Positions 9,181 through 17,447 of a stretch of DNA of 64,000 nucleotides are shown in pieces (positions within the stretch are counted from its first letter, which is position 1; every line of letters starts with the position of its first letter). A program made the position numbers and the translations under genes. The stretch is from Vulcanimicrobiota bacterium (GTDB lineage: Bacteria > Vulcanimicrobiota > Vulcanimicrobiia > Vulcanimicrobiales > Vulcanimicrobiaceae). The notes below the pieces were generated by a model. That model was not told the origin of the DNA and searched no databases. It was given only the letters and a program-made list of their open reading frames with translations. The stretch lies in assembly GCA_003168375.1 (NCBI GenBank), contig PMSI01000007.1:1-64000 (forward strand), given 5' to 3'.

Positions 9181-9725
9181 AGCGCGCTGCAGTGGCGCTC
9201 ATCATGATGGCCCTTCTGAGCGTCGCAAGCGCGAGCGCGCAAACAGTGCCGCCGAGTCCGCAACCATCGCCAACGCCAGGCGGCGGTTTCTCCTGCACTC
9301 CGAAAGGCGCGGATTTCGCTCATCCGAGGCAGGTCAAGTACTCCGACGCCGCACTCGCCGGGCTGATCCGGAGCTACCGTGCCTCGGAGGTCGTCGGGCT
9401 GAGGGCAGCCCTGAATAGCGTTATTGACGGCACGACCGATGCTGAATCGAAGCGAACGATGACGGATGTTTCATCGACGGTCATCACAAATCGGTTCGTG
9501 CTGCTCGCTGATGACCCCGGCATGTTCGGTGGCTACTGGCTGCAGATCCAATTTCGGAACGCTCCCGAGGCGATGTATCGGATCTGGATATATGGTCATG
9601 GAGAGACGAGCCGAAATGGACCGTTCTCGATACGATCTTGGGATCGCGCGGAATGTTCGCCGCGGCAGCAGCACTGGTTGGAGGCCGAATACGGAGACTT
9701 GTATCAGAGGATGCCCGGTGGCTGA
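9177..9725 (+). CDS. Secreted protein of unknown function
   Basis: A 182-aa protein with a clear N-terminal signal peptide (hydrophobic segment ending ASASAQ) followed by a short Pro-rich stretch. The mature part has two Cys, near residues 40 and 163, that could form a disulfide. No domain is recognised. The start ATG at 9177 overlaps the E2 stop (ATGA), so it is translated with the dehydrogenase operon. Base composition after about 9440 is less GC-biased than its neighbours, suggesting a weakly constrained or recently acquired gene. Confidence 0.65.
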   Translation: MKRAAVALIMMALLSVASASAQTVPPSPQPSPTPGGGFSCTPKGADFAHPRQVKYSDAALAGLIRSYRASEVVGLRAALNSVIDGTTDAESKRTMTDVSSTVITNRFVLLADDPGMFGGYWLQIQFRNAPEAMYRIWIYGHGETSRNGPFSIRSWDRAECSPRQQHWLEAEYGDLYQRMPGG

Positions 9726-9747
9726 TCCCCGGTATCGTCGCTGCCGA

Positions 9748-9788
9748 CCCTTCGGCAGGCTCAGCTCTGACCTCGAGTCAGGGGTGAC
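9748..9788. repeat. Degenerate palindromic repeat copy
   Basis: The intergenic stretch after the secreted-protein gene contains CCCTTCGGCAGGCTCAG, followed by a partial second half. It is a decayed copy of the dispersed repeat family. Nothing else is seen in this 71-bp gap. Confidence 0.55.
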
Positions 9789-9796
9789 ATAACGCT

Positions 9797-10543
9797 ATGG
9801 AGTGGTTTGGGGAACATCCGCCTACGGCGATCGTGACGGGCGGTGCCAGCGGCATCGGACGTGCGGTGTGCGAGTTGCTCGCGCGCGACGGCTATCGTGT
9901 TGCGGTCGCCGATCGCGACAAAGCGGGTGCGGACGAGGTTGCGCACCAAATCGACGGGCACGCGTTCGAAGTCGACGTCGCGGATGAGGCGTCGGTCGTC
10001 GCGATGTTCGAGGCGGCACTGGCAGTGTTCGGCGGCACGCTCGACGCGCTGGCGACGCCCGCCGGGATCGCCGATACGACGCCGTTCATGGACCTCACCG
10101 TCGAGACGTTCCGGAGGGTCAATGAGATCAACGTCGTCGGAACGTTCTTGTGCATCCGCGAGGCGGCGAAGCGAATGCGATCCGGCGGACGCATCTGCAC
10201 CGTCGCGAGCGTCGCGGGAAAACGCGGCGGCGGCCTGTCGGGGACGGCGGCGTACGCGGCCAGCAAGGGCGGAGTGCTCGCGCTCAGCCGCAGCGCGGCA
10301 CGTGCGCTCGCGCCGCAGGGGATCGCCGTCAACTGCGTCGCGCCCGGGCCGACGCTGACGCCGATGCTCGACGAACCGTTCAAGAATCCCGGGCAGCGCG
10401 AGCGCGTCGAAGCGATGACGCTGCTCGGGCGTTCCGGCGAGCCGCGCGAAATCGCCGAGGCGATCGTATGGCTTCTTTCACCGCGATCGTCGTTCGTCGA
10501 CGGGGAGACGATGACGGTCGACGGCGGCCTCATGCTCGACTGA
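9797..10543 (+). CDS. Short-chain dehydrogenase/reductase, FabG-like
   Basis: A 248-aa classical SDR. The nucleotide-binding motif TGGASGIG is at residues 14-21, the catalytic Tyr153 and Lys157 are in YAASKGG, and the NAD-binding proline motif is VAPGPTLTPM. An Asp in VAVADRDKAG after beta-2 suggests preference for NAD over NADP. The substrate is unknown. It follows the dehydrogenase operon on the same strand and precedes a TRAP binding protein, so oxidation of a hydroxy acid or alcohol made available by those systems is plausible. Confidence 0.85.
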   Translation: MEWFGEHPPTAIVTGGASGIGRAVCELLARDGYRVAVADRDKAGADEVAHQIDGHAFEVDVADEASVVAMFEAALAVFGGTLDALATPAGIADTTPFMDLTVETFRRVNEINVVGTFLCIREAAKRMRSGGRICTVASVAGKRGGGLSGTAAYAASKGGVLALSRSAARALAPQGIAVNCVAPGPTLTPMLDEPFKNPGQRERVEAMTLLGRSGEPREIAEAIVWLLSPRSSFVDGETMTVDGGLMLD

Positions 10544-10573
10544 CTCAGGATCTCGGAAAGGAACCCAGGACCA

Positions 10574-11590
10574 ATGACCGACCGAATCTCACGCGGACGT
10601 TTCGTCGCCGCCGGCACCGCGGCGCTCGCGTCGATCGCCGTGATCGACGCCCCGGCGCGCGCAGCGCAGTGGACGTACAAGTACGCCAGCAACGTCTCCC
10701 TCGACCATCCGCTCAACGTGCGGATGCGCGAGTGTTGGACCGCCGTGACCAAGGAGACCGGCGGGCGGCTCGAGGTCCAGATCTTCCCCAACAACCAGCT
10801 CGGCGGCGACACGCAGGCGCTGCAGCAACTGCGGTCCGGCGCGCTGCAGTTCTTCACGCTCGACGGCGGCATCTTGCAGTCGGTCGTCCCGCTCGCGGCG
10901 ATCCAAGGCGTCGGCTTCGCGTTCAAGGACTCGCAGGAAGCGTTTCGCGCGATGGACGGCGCGCTCGGCGACGAGGTGCGTACTGCGATCCGCGGCGCCA
11001 ACCTCTACGTCCATCCCAAAATGTGGGAGAACGGGATGCGGCAGATCACCTCGTCGAACAAGCCGATTCGCAGCGCGGCCGACCTGGCCGGGTTCAAGAT
11101 CCGCACGCCGCCCGGCGAGCTGTGGGTCGACCTGTTCAAGTCGCTCGGCGCCGCGCCGGCACCGCTGAACTTCAGCGAGGTCTACACGGCGCTTCAGACG
11201 CGCGTCTTCGACGGCCAGGAGAACCCGTACGCGATCATCGACGTCGCGCGCCTCTACGAAGTGCAGAAGTACCTCAGCGTCACCAACCACATGTGGTCGG
11301 CGTTTCACTTCCTCGGCAATCAGGACGCGTGGAACGCGCTCCCGCACGACGTGCAGGCCGTCGTCGAGCGCAACCTCGCCAAGTACGCGCTGCTGCAGCG
11401 GCGCGATACGCAGCTCCGGAACGACTCCCTCTCGGAGAAGCTGGCGCGGCGCGGCCTCACGATCAACAAGGCCGACACGAGCGGCTTCCGCGCGAAGCTC
11501 ACCAGCGCCGGGTTCTACACGAAGTGGCGCGACAAGTTCGGCGCGCCGGCCTGGGCGCTGTTGGAGAAGACGTCCGGCAAGCTGGCCTGA
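10574..11590 (+). CDS. Orphan TRAP transporter binding protein, DctP family
   Basis: A 338-aa periplasmic binding protein that starts SRGRFVAAGTAALASIA, a Tat-like signal similar to that of LivK. Typical DctP features are visible: GGDTQALQQLRSGALQFF and GFKIRTPPGELWVDLFKSLG, where the conserved Arg binds the carboxylate. DctP proteins capture C4-dicarboxylates, 2-oxoacids or sugar acids for a DctQ/DctM pump, but neither pump gene is in the window. Its 3' end overlaps a convergent gene by 76 bp. Confidence 0.85.
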   Translation: MTDRISRGRFVAAGTAALASIAVIDAPARAAQWTYKYASNVSLDHPLNVRMRECWTAVTKETGGRLEVQIFPNNQLGGDTQALQQLRSGALQFFTLDGGILQSVVPLAAIQGVGFAFKDSQEAFRAMDGALGDEVRTAIRGANLYVHPKMWENGMRQITSSNKPIRSAADLAGFKIRTPPGELWVDLFKSLGAAPAPLNFSEVYTALQTRVFDGQENPYAIIDVARLYEVQKYLSVTNHMWSAFHFLGNQDAWNALPHDVQAVVERNLAKYALLQRRDTQLRNDSLSEKLARRGLTINKADTSGFRAKLTSAGFYTKWRDKFGAPAWALLEKTSGKLA

Positions 11591-12003
11591 TCGCGCGGGT
11601 CCGGTGCGAGTGCGGACGAGATGTTCAGGCCGTCCGGCGTGTATTCACCGAACCCGCCGTATCCGTCATTGCACCGGACCGTGATCTGATCGTGCGGCGG
11701 GCCGCCATGCAGCCGGCCCGATCGGTAGCGGTGACCGGCGTACACGATCCTCACGCCCGATTCGTCGAGGCCGCGGTGATTCGAACAGATCGCCGCGGCC
11801 GCGCTGCGGATCTTTTCGGCGTAGACCAGCGGCCACGCGACGAAGATCCAGGCCGCGAGCGCCACGTACACCACCGGCGTCAAAGCGAAGCCGATGTGTC
11901 CGAGCAGCGAGCGAGGGACGTGACCGCCGCTGACTTCCTCCCACTCGAGGACCGCGATCAGCGCGACCGCGATCGCGAAAAAGGTCCAGTACGGCTGCGG
12001 CAT
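11515..12003 (-). CDS. Small membrane protein of unknown function
   Basis: A 162-aa predicted protein with two N-terminal hydrophobic helices (about residues 5-22 and 33-62) and a soluble C-terminal part containing two Cys (SNHRG and VRCNDGYGG regions). The topology is convincing, but no family is recognised. The last 76 bp run antisense into the TRAP binding-protein gene, which is unusual, and a shorter real protein cannot be excluded. Confidence 0.5.
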   Translation of the reverse strand: MPQPYWTFFAIAVALIAVLEWEEVSGGHVPRSLLGHIGFALTPVVYVALAAWIFVAWPLVYAEKIRSAAAAICSNHRGLDESGVRIVYAGHRYRSGRLHGGPPHDQITVRCNDGYGGFGEYTPDGLNISSALAPDPRDQASLPDVFSNSAQAGAPNLSRHFV

Positions 12004-12077
12004 ACTCCAGAGCAGCCTACCACGCCGGCCGGTTGCGCGGCCAGGGTGCGCCCTCCGCGCTCCGGAAGCTGGCGCCC

Positions 12078-12548
12078 GTGAACCCCTCGCGTTTCTTTCC
12101 GCTCGCGCTGCTCGCCGTCTCGGCTTGCGCGCCCTCGGTGCCGCGGCTGCACCTTCCGATTCGCACCGAGGCGAACTGCGAGAGCAAGTCGGTGAAGCAG
12201 ACGGCGATCGATTCGATCGTCGCCTCGACCGACGACACGGTGCGCGAGGGCCGCTATCCCGGCGATGCAGCTCTGCGGACGGCGATCAAGAACGGGGGCG
12301 GCGTGATCGCCTATTGGGAGAGCCAGCCGCTGCGCGCGCCCGATACGGCGAAGGCGCTGGGCCTCTCGGGCGACCTCGACCTGAGGCGCGCTGTGATCAC
12401 CAACCAGATCCAAGGCTCGGAGCAAGATCGGGTCGGCCAATATCGTCTCGTGTGGCTCACCTTCGGGACGCCGCAGGGCGACGCCACGGTTCTGGAGCGC
12501 GCCTACGACATCCAGAACGTGTGCATCGAGGGACGGCGCCAGGCTTAG
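12078..12548 (+). CDS. Putative lipoprotein of unknown function
   Basis: A 156-aa protein starting at GTG 12078 with GGAAG upstream. The N-terminus is a short lipoprotein signal with lipobox VSAC, so the mature protein should be anchored by lipid. Two further Cys (TEANCESK and near the C-terminus in NVCIEGR) may form a disulfide. No domain is recognised. It converges with the following membrane-protein gene, with a 4-bp overlap. Confidence 0.6.
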   Translation: MNPSRFFPLALLAVSACAPSVPRLHLPIRTEANCESKSVKQTAIDSIVASTDDTVREGRYPGDAALRTAIKNGGGVIAYWESQPLRAPDTAKALGLSGDLDLRRAVITNQIQGSEQDRVGQYRLVWLTFGTPQGDATVLERAYDIQNVCIEGRRQA

Positions 12549-12871
12549 GCCGGCGGCCGCAGACGTCGCCGCAAATCGGGCCCGACCAGATTCTCGACCA
12601 GTAGCGCGGCGATCAGCATCCCGGTCTCGATCAGCATGAACGTGCGCAGCGTCGGCATCGCGGGTCGCGCGATCGTGGCGGCGAGGAACAGCAGCGCGAC
12701 GCCGAGCGCGAACCGGATGAGACCGCGTACGAGCAGCGTGGGGCTCCGCACGCCGCGCGCGAGGTCGCGCGCGAGTTGCGTCGGCGGGCGCGTCCCGACG
12801 TCCCAGACGGTGAACGCCAGCGCATCGAACACGATCGCGGCCGCGAAGCGGAGAGCGACGACGGCGATCAC
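12545..12871 (-). CDS. Small integral membrane protein
   Basis: A 108-aa protein with about three hydrophobic segments and a basic C-terminus (RRRLRPPA). The start is GTG at 12871. No family is recognised. It lies 10 bp downstream of sufU on the same strand and could be transcribed with the SUF genes, although nothing in its sequence suggests a role in Fe-S assembly. Confidence 0.55.
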   Translation of the reverse strand: MIAVVALRFAAAIVFDALAFTVWDVGTRPPTQLARDLARGVRSPTLLVRGLIRFALGVALLFLAATIARPAMPTLRTFMLIETGMLIAALLVENLVGPDLRRRLRPPA

Positions 12872-12881
12872 GCCGCGGACG

Positions 12882-13277
12882 CTATGACGCGGCGTCCGGC
12901 CAGGACGCGATCTCGCCGAGCGCCGCGCTCTTGAGGACCTTGAGTCCGAGCATCGCGCACTTCATCCGCGTCGGGCTGATCCCGATCCCGACGTTCTCCA
13001 GGACCGACTCCTGCGAGAGCCGCGCGACGTCCTCGAGCTTCATACCCTTGATCGATTCGGTCAGCATCGAGGCTGACGCCTGCGAGATGGCGCATCCCTT
13101 GCCGCTGAACTTCACGTCCTCGACACGCCCGTCCCCGTCCAGCGCGAGCTCGATTCGAATCGTGTCGCCGCACAGCGGGTTCAGATCCTCGGCCGTGACA
13201 TCGACGCGGTCCAAGTGTCCGAAGTTCCGTGGATTGCGATAGTGGTCGAGAATGTACTCTTTATAGAAATCGTCCAT
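12882..13277 (-). CDS. sufU: Fe-S scaffold/sulfur acceptor, SufU/IscU type
   Basis: A 131-aa U-type protein with all three ligand cysteines: C36 in NPLCGD (with Asp38), C62 in GKGCAIS and C107 in RMKCAMLG. The R-x-K-C-A motif is SufU-like. However, the C62 to C107 spacing lacks the insertion of roughly 20 residues found in Bacillus SufU and equals IscU spacing. It accepts persulfide sulfur from SufS, whose gene ends 3 bp upstream. The N-terminus YKEYILDHYRNPRNFG is typical of both families. Confidence 0.88.
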   Translation of the reverse strand: MDDFYKEYILDHYRNPRNFGHLDRVDVTAEDLNPLCGDTIRIELALDGDGRVEDVKFSGKGCAISQASASMLTESIKGMKLEDVARLSQESVLENVGIGISPTRMKCAMLGLKVLKSAALGEIASWPDAAS

Positions 13278-13280
13278 GGT

Positions 13281-14531
13281 CTACGCTAGCCGAAACACGT
13301 CGGCGGCCTTTTCGAGTCCGGCGACCAAGGCGTCGACGTCTTCTTCGGTGTTGTAGAGGTAGAACGAGGCGCGGGCGGTGGCGGGCCAGCCCATCTTTTC
13401 CATGAGCGGCATCGTGCAGTGGTGGCCGGCGCGCACGCAGACACCTTCGACGTCGAGGATCGACGCGAGATCGTGCGCGTGGATGTCGCCGAGGTTGAAC
13501 GAGATCACGCCGGCACGGTCTTCGGCGCGCGGCGGACCGTAGACCGCCAGACCGCGCGCTTCGAGCGTCCGCAGCCGCTCGAGCGCGTACGACGTGAGGA
13601 CGAGCTCGTGGGCGCGGATCCAGTCCATTCCCACGGCGCTCAGGTAGTCGACGGCGGTGCCGAGCGCGATCGCGTCGGCGATGTTCGAGGTGCCGGCTTC
13701 GAACTTCCACGGCAGTTCGTTGAACGACGTCGTCTCGTACGAGACCCGCTTGATCATGTCGCCGCCGGTCAAGAACGGCGGCATCGCGTCGAGCAGGGCG
13801 CGCTTGCCGTACAGAAAGCCGATCCCGGTCGGACCGCACATCTTGTGCCCGCTGGCGGCGAGGAAGTCGACGTCGAGCGCCTGCACGTCGACCGGCATGT
13901 GCGGGACCGACTGCGCGGCGTCGACCAGCACGACGGCGCCGGCGGCGTGCGCGCGCGGGACGATCGTGGCGAGCGGCGCAATCGAGCCGATCGTGTTGGA
14001 GACGTGCGTCATCGCGACCAGCTTCACGCCGTCGAGCAGATCGTCCAGCTCGTCGAGCACGAGCACGCCGTTCGCGTCGGCCGGGATGAAGCGAAGCACG
14101 GCGCCGGTCTTCGCGGCGAGCAACTGCCAGGGCACCAGATTCGAGTGGTGCTCGAGCTGCGTCGTCAGGATCGCATCGCCTGGCCCTAGATTCGCAAGGC
14201 CCCACGAGAACGAGACGAGGTTGATCGCCTCGGTCGTGTTCCGCGTCCAGACGATCTCTTCGGTATGCGCCGCGTTGACGAAGCGCGCAACCTTCGCGCG
14301 TGCGGCCTCGAACTGCTCGGTCGCGCGCGCCGCCAATTCGTAGACGCCGCGGTGGATGTTCGCGTTGTCGTTCTCGTAGTAGTGGACCAGCGCGTCGATC
14401 ACGACGCGCGGCTTCTGCGACGAGGCCGCCGAATCGAGGTAGACGAGACGTTTTCCGCGTGACGTCGGCTTGGCCAGAATCGGGAAGTCGGCGACGATGC
14501 GCGCCTGTTTGGGATCGGCCGCTGCGATCAC
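13281..14531 (-). CDS. sufS: Cysteine desulfurase SufS
   Basis: A 416-aa PLP enzyme that takes sulfur from cysteine for Fe-S assembly. The PLP Lys is K230 in SGHKMCGPTG, and the persulfide-forming Cys is C372 in RAGHHCTMPLM, the class II (SufS) form with a short active loop. The start is GTG at 14531 within GTGA, overlapping the sufD stop by 4 nt; a longer frame upstream is antisense-like sequence over sufD. Neighbours are sufD and sufU. Confidence 0.92.
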   Translation of the reverse strand: MIAAADPKQARIVADFPILAKPTSRGKRLVYLDSAASSQKPRVVIDALVHYYENDNANIHRGVYELAARATEQFEAARAKVARFVNAAHTEEIVWTRNTTEAINLVSFSWGLANLGPGDAILTTQLEHHSNLVPWQLLAAKTGAVLRFIPADANGVLVLDELDDLLDGVKLVAMTHVSNTIGSIAPLATIVPRAHAAGAVVLVDAAQSVPHMPVDVQALDVDFLAASGHKMCGPTGIGFLYGKRALLDAMPPFLTGGDMIKRVSYETTSFNELPWKFEAGTSNIADAIALGTAVDYLSAVGMDWIRAHELVLTSYALERLRTLEARGLAVYGPPRAEDRAGVISFNLGDIHAHDLASILDVEGVCVRAGHHCTMPLMEKMGWPATARASFYLYNTEEDVDALVAGLEKAADVFRLA

Positions 14532-15910
14532 AGGTCGATCTCCGTCGCTTCGTCGATCTTCCCGTCGAGCGCGGTACGGATCTCGTCGCGCAGGGCCGCG
14601 CCCGGGAAACGGGCGATGACCGGTTCGAAGAAGCCGAGCGTGATCAAGCGCAGCGCCTCGCCGCGCGCGATCCCGCGGCTGCCGGCGTAGAACAGCGCAT
14701 CCTCGTCGAGCGAGCCGACGGTCGCGCCGTGGAACGCCTTGACGTCGTTCGCCGCGATCTCGAGCGCCGGGATCGAATCGATGTGCGCGTGCTTCGACAG
14801 CAGCAAAGCGTCGTCGCGCAGCGAGGCGTCGCTGCCGTGCGCCTTCGGGCGGATCACGATGTTGCCGACGTAGCGGCCCTGGCCGCGATCGGTCGCAGCG
14901 CTGCGCACCACGGTGTCGGAGGTCGTGGGCCCGACGGTGTGATCGACGCCCGAGGTCAGGTCGACGTGCTGCATCCCGGTGTTGAAGAAGAGCGCCGATG
15001 CTTCGGCCCGCGCGCCCGGCGCGGCGAGTTTCGCGCTTAACACGGTGCGAGCCAGTGCGCCGCCCAGCTCGGCGAGATACCAGCGAACCTGCGCGTCGCG
15101 CTCGCAGCGCGCTCCGCGCGAGAAGAAGACGCGCGCCGCGTCGCCGGTCTGCTGCACGACGGCGTAATCGAGCTCGGCGCCCTCGCCGGCGTGCACCTCG
15201 ACGATCCCGCACGTGAACGGGTCACCGTCGCCGACGTGCCGCTCGAGCACCGTGGCGCGGGCGCCCTTGCCGAGGATCACGACGACGTGCGGGAAGACCG
15301 CCTCGTCGTCGGGCGCGCTCGCGAAGACGATCTGGATCGGCGTCTCGAGCTGGACGCCGTCCGGGACGCGGACGTAGGCGCCGCAGTTCTCGAACGCGGT
15401 CGCCAGCGCCGCGAACTTGTCGGCGCGCCAGTCGACGATCTCGTGCAGCGTGCCCGCGAGGCTCGCCGCGAGGTCGTGCTTGCCGCTCTCGGTGAGCGGC
15501 AGTACGGTGATTCGCGAATCGACGTTGCTCGGCGCGTCGATACGGGTCGCGCCGACGAAGAACAACCCGCCGGCGTTCTCGGTCGCGAGGGCCGGGCGAT
15601 CGAGATCGCCGGCCTCCTCGGGCCGGGGCTTCGGTGCGGGGCGTGAAGGGATCGCCGCCATTTCGATGCGACCCGACGTCCAGCGCAGCTCGTCGAACTT
15701 GAGCGCCGCGTAATCGTACTTCCAGCCGCGGTTCGGACGCGCGCCCGGCGCAGGCAGCGCTTCGTAGCGCGCGAGCGCTTCGCGTCGCAGCGCGGCGTCG
15801 CTCGCGGTGCCGTCGTCCTGGTCGTCGAGAAACGTGAGGACCCGGTCGAGCGTCGCCGCAGTCGGCGTGAAGTCGAGCGCGGGGAGCGTCTCGGAGACGC
15901 CGCTAGGCAC
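14528..15910 (-). CDS. sufD: Fe-S assembly protein SufD
   Basis: A 460-aa SufB/SufD-family beta-helix protein. The region NDVKAFHGATVGSLDEDALFY matches SufD, including the His of the SHGAT motif, rather than SufB, which has E-H-E-A at this place. The Cys common just before that His in other SufD proteins is Ala here. SufD works in SufBC2D, yet no sufB gene is present in the locus. It overlaps sufC by 8 nt and sufS by 4 nt. Confidence 0.88.
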   Translation of the reverse strand: MPSGVSETLPALDFTPTAATLDRVLTFLDDQDDGTASDAALRREALARYEALPAPGARPNRGWKYDYAALKFDELRWTSGRIEMAAIPSRPAPKPRPEEAGDLDRPALATENAGGLFFVGATRIDAPSNVDSRITVLPLTESGKHDLAASLAGTLHEIVDWRADKFAALATAFENCGAYVRVPDGVQLETPIQIVFASAPDDEAVFPHVVVILGKGARATVLERHVGDGDPFTCGIVEVHAGEGAELDYAVVQQTGDAARVFFSRGARCERDAQVRWYLAELGGALARTVLSAKLAAPGARAEASALFFNTGMQHVDLTSGVDHTVGPTTSDTVVRSAATDRGQGRYVGNIVIRPKAHGSDASLRDDALLLSKHAHIDSIPALEIAANDVKAFHGATVGSLDEDALFYAGSRGIARGEALRLITLGFFEPVIARFPGAALRDEIRTALDGKIDEATEIDL

Positions 15911-16700
15911 GGGCCGCCGCGGCCTCAGCCTGTGCTGAGCTCGTCGAAGCGCGCACGCCGTCGTAGCCGTCGCGTTCGATTTCGTTTGCGAGCTCCGGGC
16001 CGCCGGTCTTCACGATCCGCCCGTCGATGAGGATGTGCACGACGTCCGCCGGGACGTACTTGAGGATGCGCGGATAGTGCGTGATGAGGAGGAAGCCGAT
16101 GTCCTTCCCCTCGTCGCTCTCACGCAGCGCGTTGACGCTTCGGCCGACGGACTGCAGCGCATCGACGTCGAGCCCCGAGTCGGTCTCGTCGAGGACGGCG
16201 TACTTGGGTGCCAGGATCGCCATCTGGAGCATCTCGAGGCGCTTTTTTTCACCACCCGAGAAGCCGTCGTTGACGTAACGGCCCAGAAACGCGGGATCCA
16301 TGTCGAGCGTGTCGAGTTTGTCGAAGACGAGCTTGCGGAACTTGGCGGGGTTCAAGTCCTCCGGGCGCACCGCCATCCGCGCGGTGCGCAGAAAGTTGGC
16401 GACGGAGACGCCCGGGATCGCGGCCGGATACTGGAACGAGAGGAACAGACCGGCTTTCGCACGCTTGTCGGGCGGGAGCCCCAGCAGATCCTCGCCGTCG
16501 AGGGTCGCCGACCCGCTCAGAACCTGGTAGCCGGGATGGCCGGCCAGGGTGAACGCCAGCGTCGATTTGCCGCTCCCGTTCGGACCCATGAGCGCGTGAA
16601 CGCGCCCGGGCTCGACGGTGAGGTCGATTCCCTTGAGGATTTCCTTGTTCTCGACGGCGACCCTGAGGTCGCGCGCGACGAGCCCGCGCGTGATAGACAT
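15903..16700 (-). CDS. sufC: Fe-S assembly ATPase SufC
   Basis: A 265-aa ABC-type ATPase of the SUF complex. Walker A is GPNGSGKS, the signature is FSGGEKKRLEMLQM and Walker B is AVLDETDSGLD, where the DETDSGLD form is diagnostic for SufC. The C-terminal tail STSSAQAEAAAARA contains a repeat-derived peptide (15923-15950). The ATG at 16700 lies only 8 nt after a consensus -10 box, so the mRNA is probably leaderless. It is the first gene of the minus-strand suf operon. Confidence 0.93.
   Translation of the reverse strand: MSITRGLVARDLRVAVENKEILKGIDLTVEPGRVHALMGPNGSGKSTLAFTLAGHPGYQVLSGSATLDGEDLLGLPPDKRAKAGLFLSFQYPAAIPGVSVANFLRTARMAVRPEDLNPAKFRKLVFDKLDTLDMDPAFLGRYVNDGFSGGEKKRLEMLQMAILAPKYAVLDETDSGLDVDALQSVGRSVNALRESDEGKDIGFLLITHYPRILKYVPADVVHILIDGRIVKTGGPELANEIERDGYDGVRASTSSAQAEAAAARA
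15923..15950. repeat. Repeat variant encoding the SufC tail
   Basis: A variant of the dispersed palindrome, with CAGCCTGTGCTGAGC followed by TCGTCGAAGC. Read on the minus strand it gives STSSAQ in the dispensable SufC C-terminus. Confidence 0.65.
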
Positions 16701-16708
16701 GCCACGGT

Positions 16709-16737
16709 ATCGTAAAGCCGAGGGCCGAGAAAGTCAA
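16709..16737 (-). promoter_or_regulatory. suf operon promoter, apparently leaderless
   Basis: On the minus strand TTGACT (16737-16732), a 17-bp spacer and TACGAT (16714-16709) form a good sigma70 promoter. The predicted start point is within 1-2 nt of the sufC ATG at 16700. The 72-bp divergent region also carries CCACGG (16702-16707) and CCGTGG (16763-16768), a possible operator for the divergent SufR. Confidence 0.65.
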
Positions 16738-16772
16738 GGAAAGTCTGGACTATCTATGGCGTCCGTGGTACG

Positions 16773-17447
16773 GTGAGGCTGGAAATGCACGACCGTTTCT
16801 TCGACTCGACACGAGGAAAGATTGTCGGCGCCCTCCGCGAGCGGCGTTCCGCGTCGGCATTCGACCTCGCCGGCCAGTTCGGTCTCTCGCCGAACGCGAT
16901 CCGCCAGCAGCTGGTCATCCTCGAACGCGACGGGCTGATCGCCGGACGCAGCGTGCGGCGCGGCAAGACCAAACCGACGGTCGAGTACTCGCTCACCCCG
17001 GCCGCCGACCGCTACTTTCCGCAGCGCTACGACAAGATGCTCAACGCCGTGCTGCGCGAGATCCGCAGCGCCGGCGGCGACGACGCCGTCAAAGCGGTCT
17101 TCGAACGGATCGGCAAGCGCTCCGCCGACCGGCTCGGCGCGGTGACCGAGGCGCACCCTGCCGAAGAGCACCTAGCCAAGGTCGTCGCGGCGCTGCGAGC
17201 GTCCGGTGTCAACGCCGAGCTGCAGAAGACCGAGCGCGGCACGATGCTGCTGCACGAGCACGCCTGCCCCTACGCGTCGGTCGTCGCCGAAAACCCCGAG
17301 GCGTGCAGCGCGATCCACACGATCCTCGAGAGCGTCGCGCCCGGCCGGGCTCACCAAGTGGAGAGCCTCGCAACCGGCGGGACCGAATGCCGATTCGAGA
17401 TAGATATAGACCCCGCGCCAACGAGAGAGACCGCCGCAACAGCATGA
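16773..17447 (+). CDS. sufR: SufR-like Fe-S-sensing repressor
   Basis: A 224-aa regulator divergent from sufC. The N-terminal winged helix (about residues 8-70; DLAGQFGLSPNAIRQQLVIL) is of the DeoR/ArsR type seen in SufR. Three C-terminal cysteines, C165, C178 and C206 (C-X12-C-X27-C), can bind an Fe-S cluster; one Cys of the cyanobacterial four-Cys set seems to be missing. The start is GTG at 16773, or ATG at 16785. It probably represses suf when clusters are sufficient. It overlaps the next scaffold gene in ATGA. Confidence 0.82.
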   Translation: MRLEMHDRFFDSTRGKIVGALRERRSASAFDLAGQFGLSPNAIRQQLVILERDGLIAGRSVRRGKTKPTVEYSLTPAADRYFPQRYDKMLNAVLREIRSAGGDDAVKAVFERIGKRSADRLGAVTEAHPAEEHLAKVVAALRASGVNAELQKTERGTMLLHEHACPYASVVAENPEACSAIHTILESVAPGRAHQVESLATGGTECRFEIDIDPAPTRETAATA

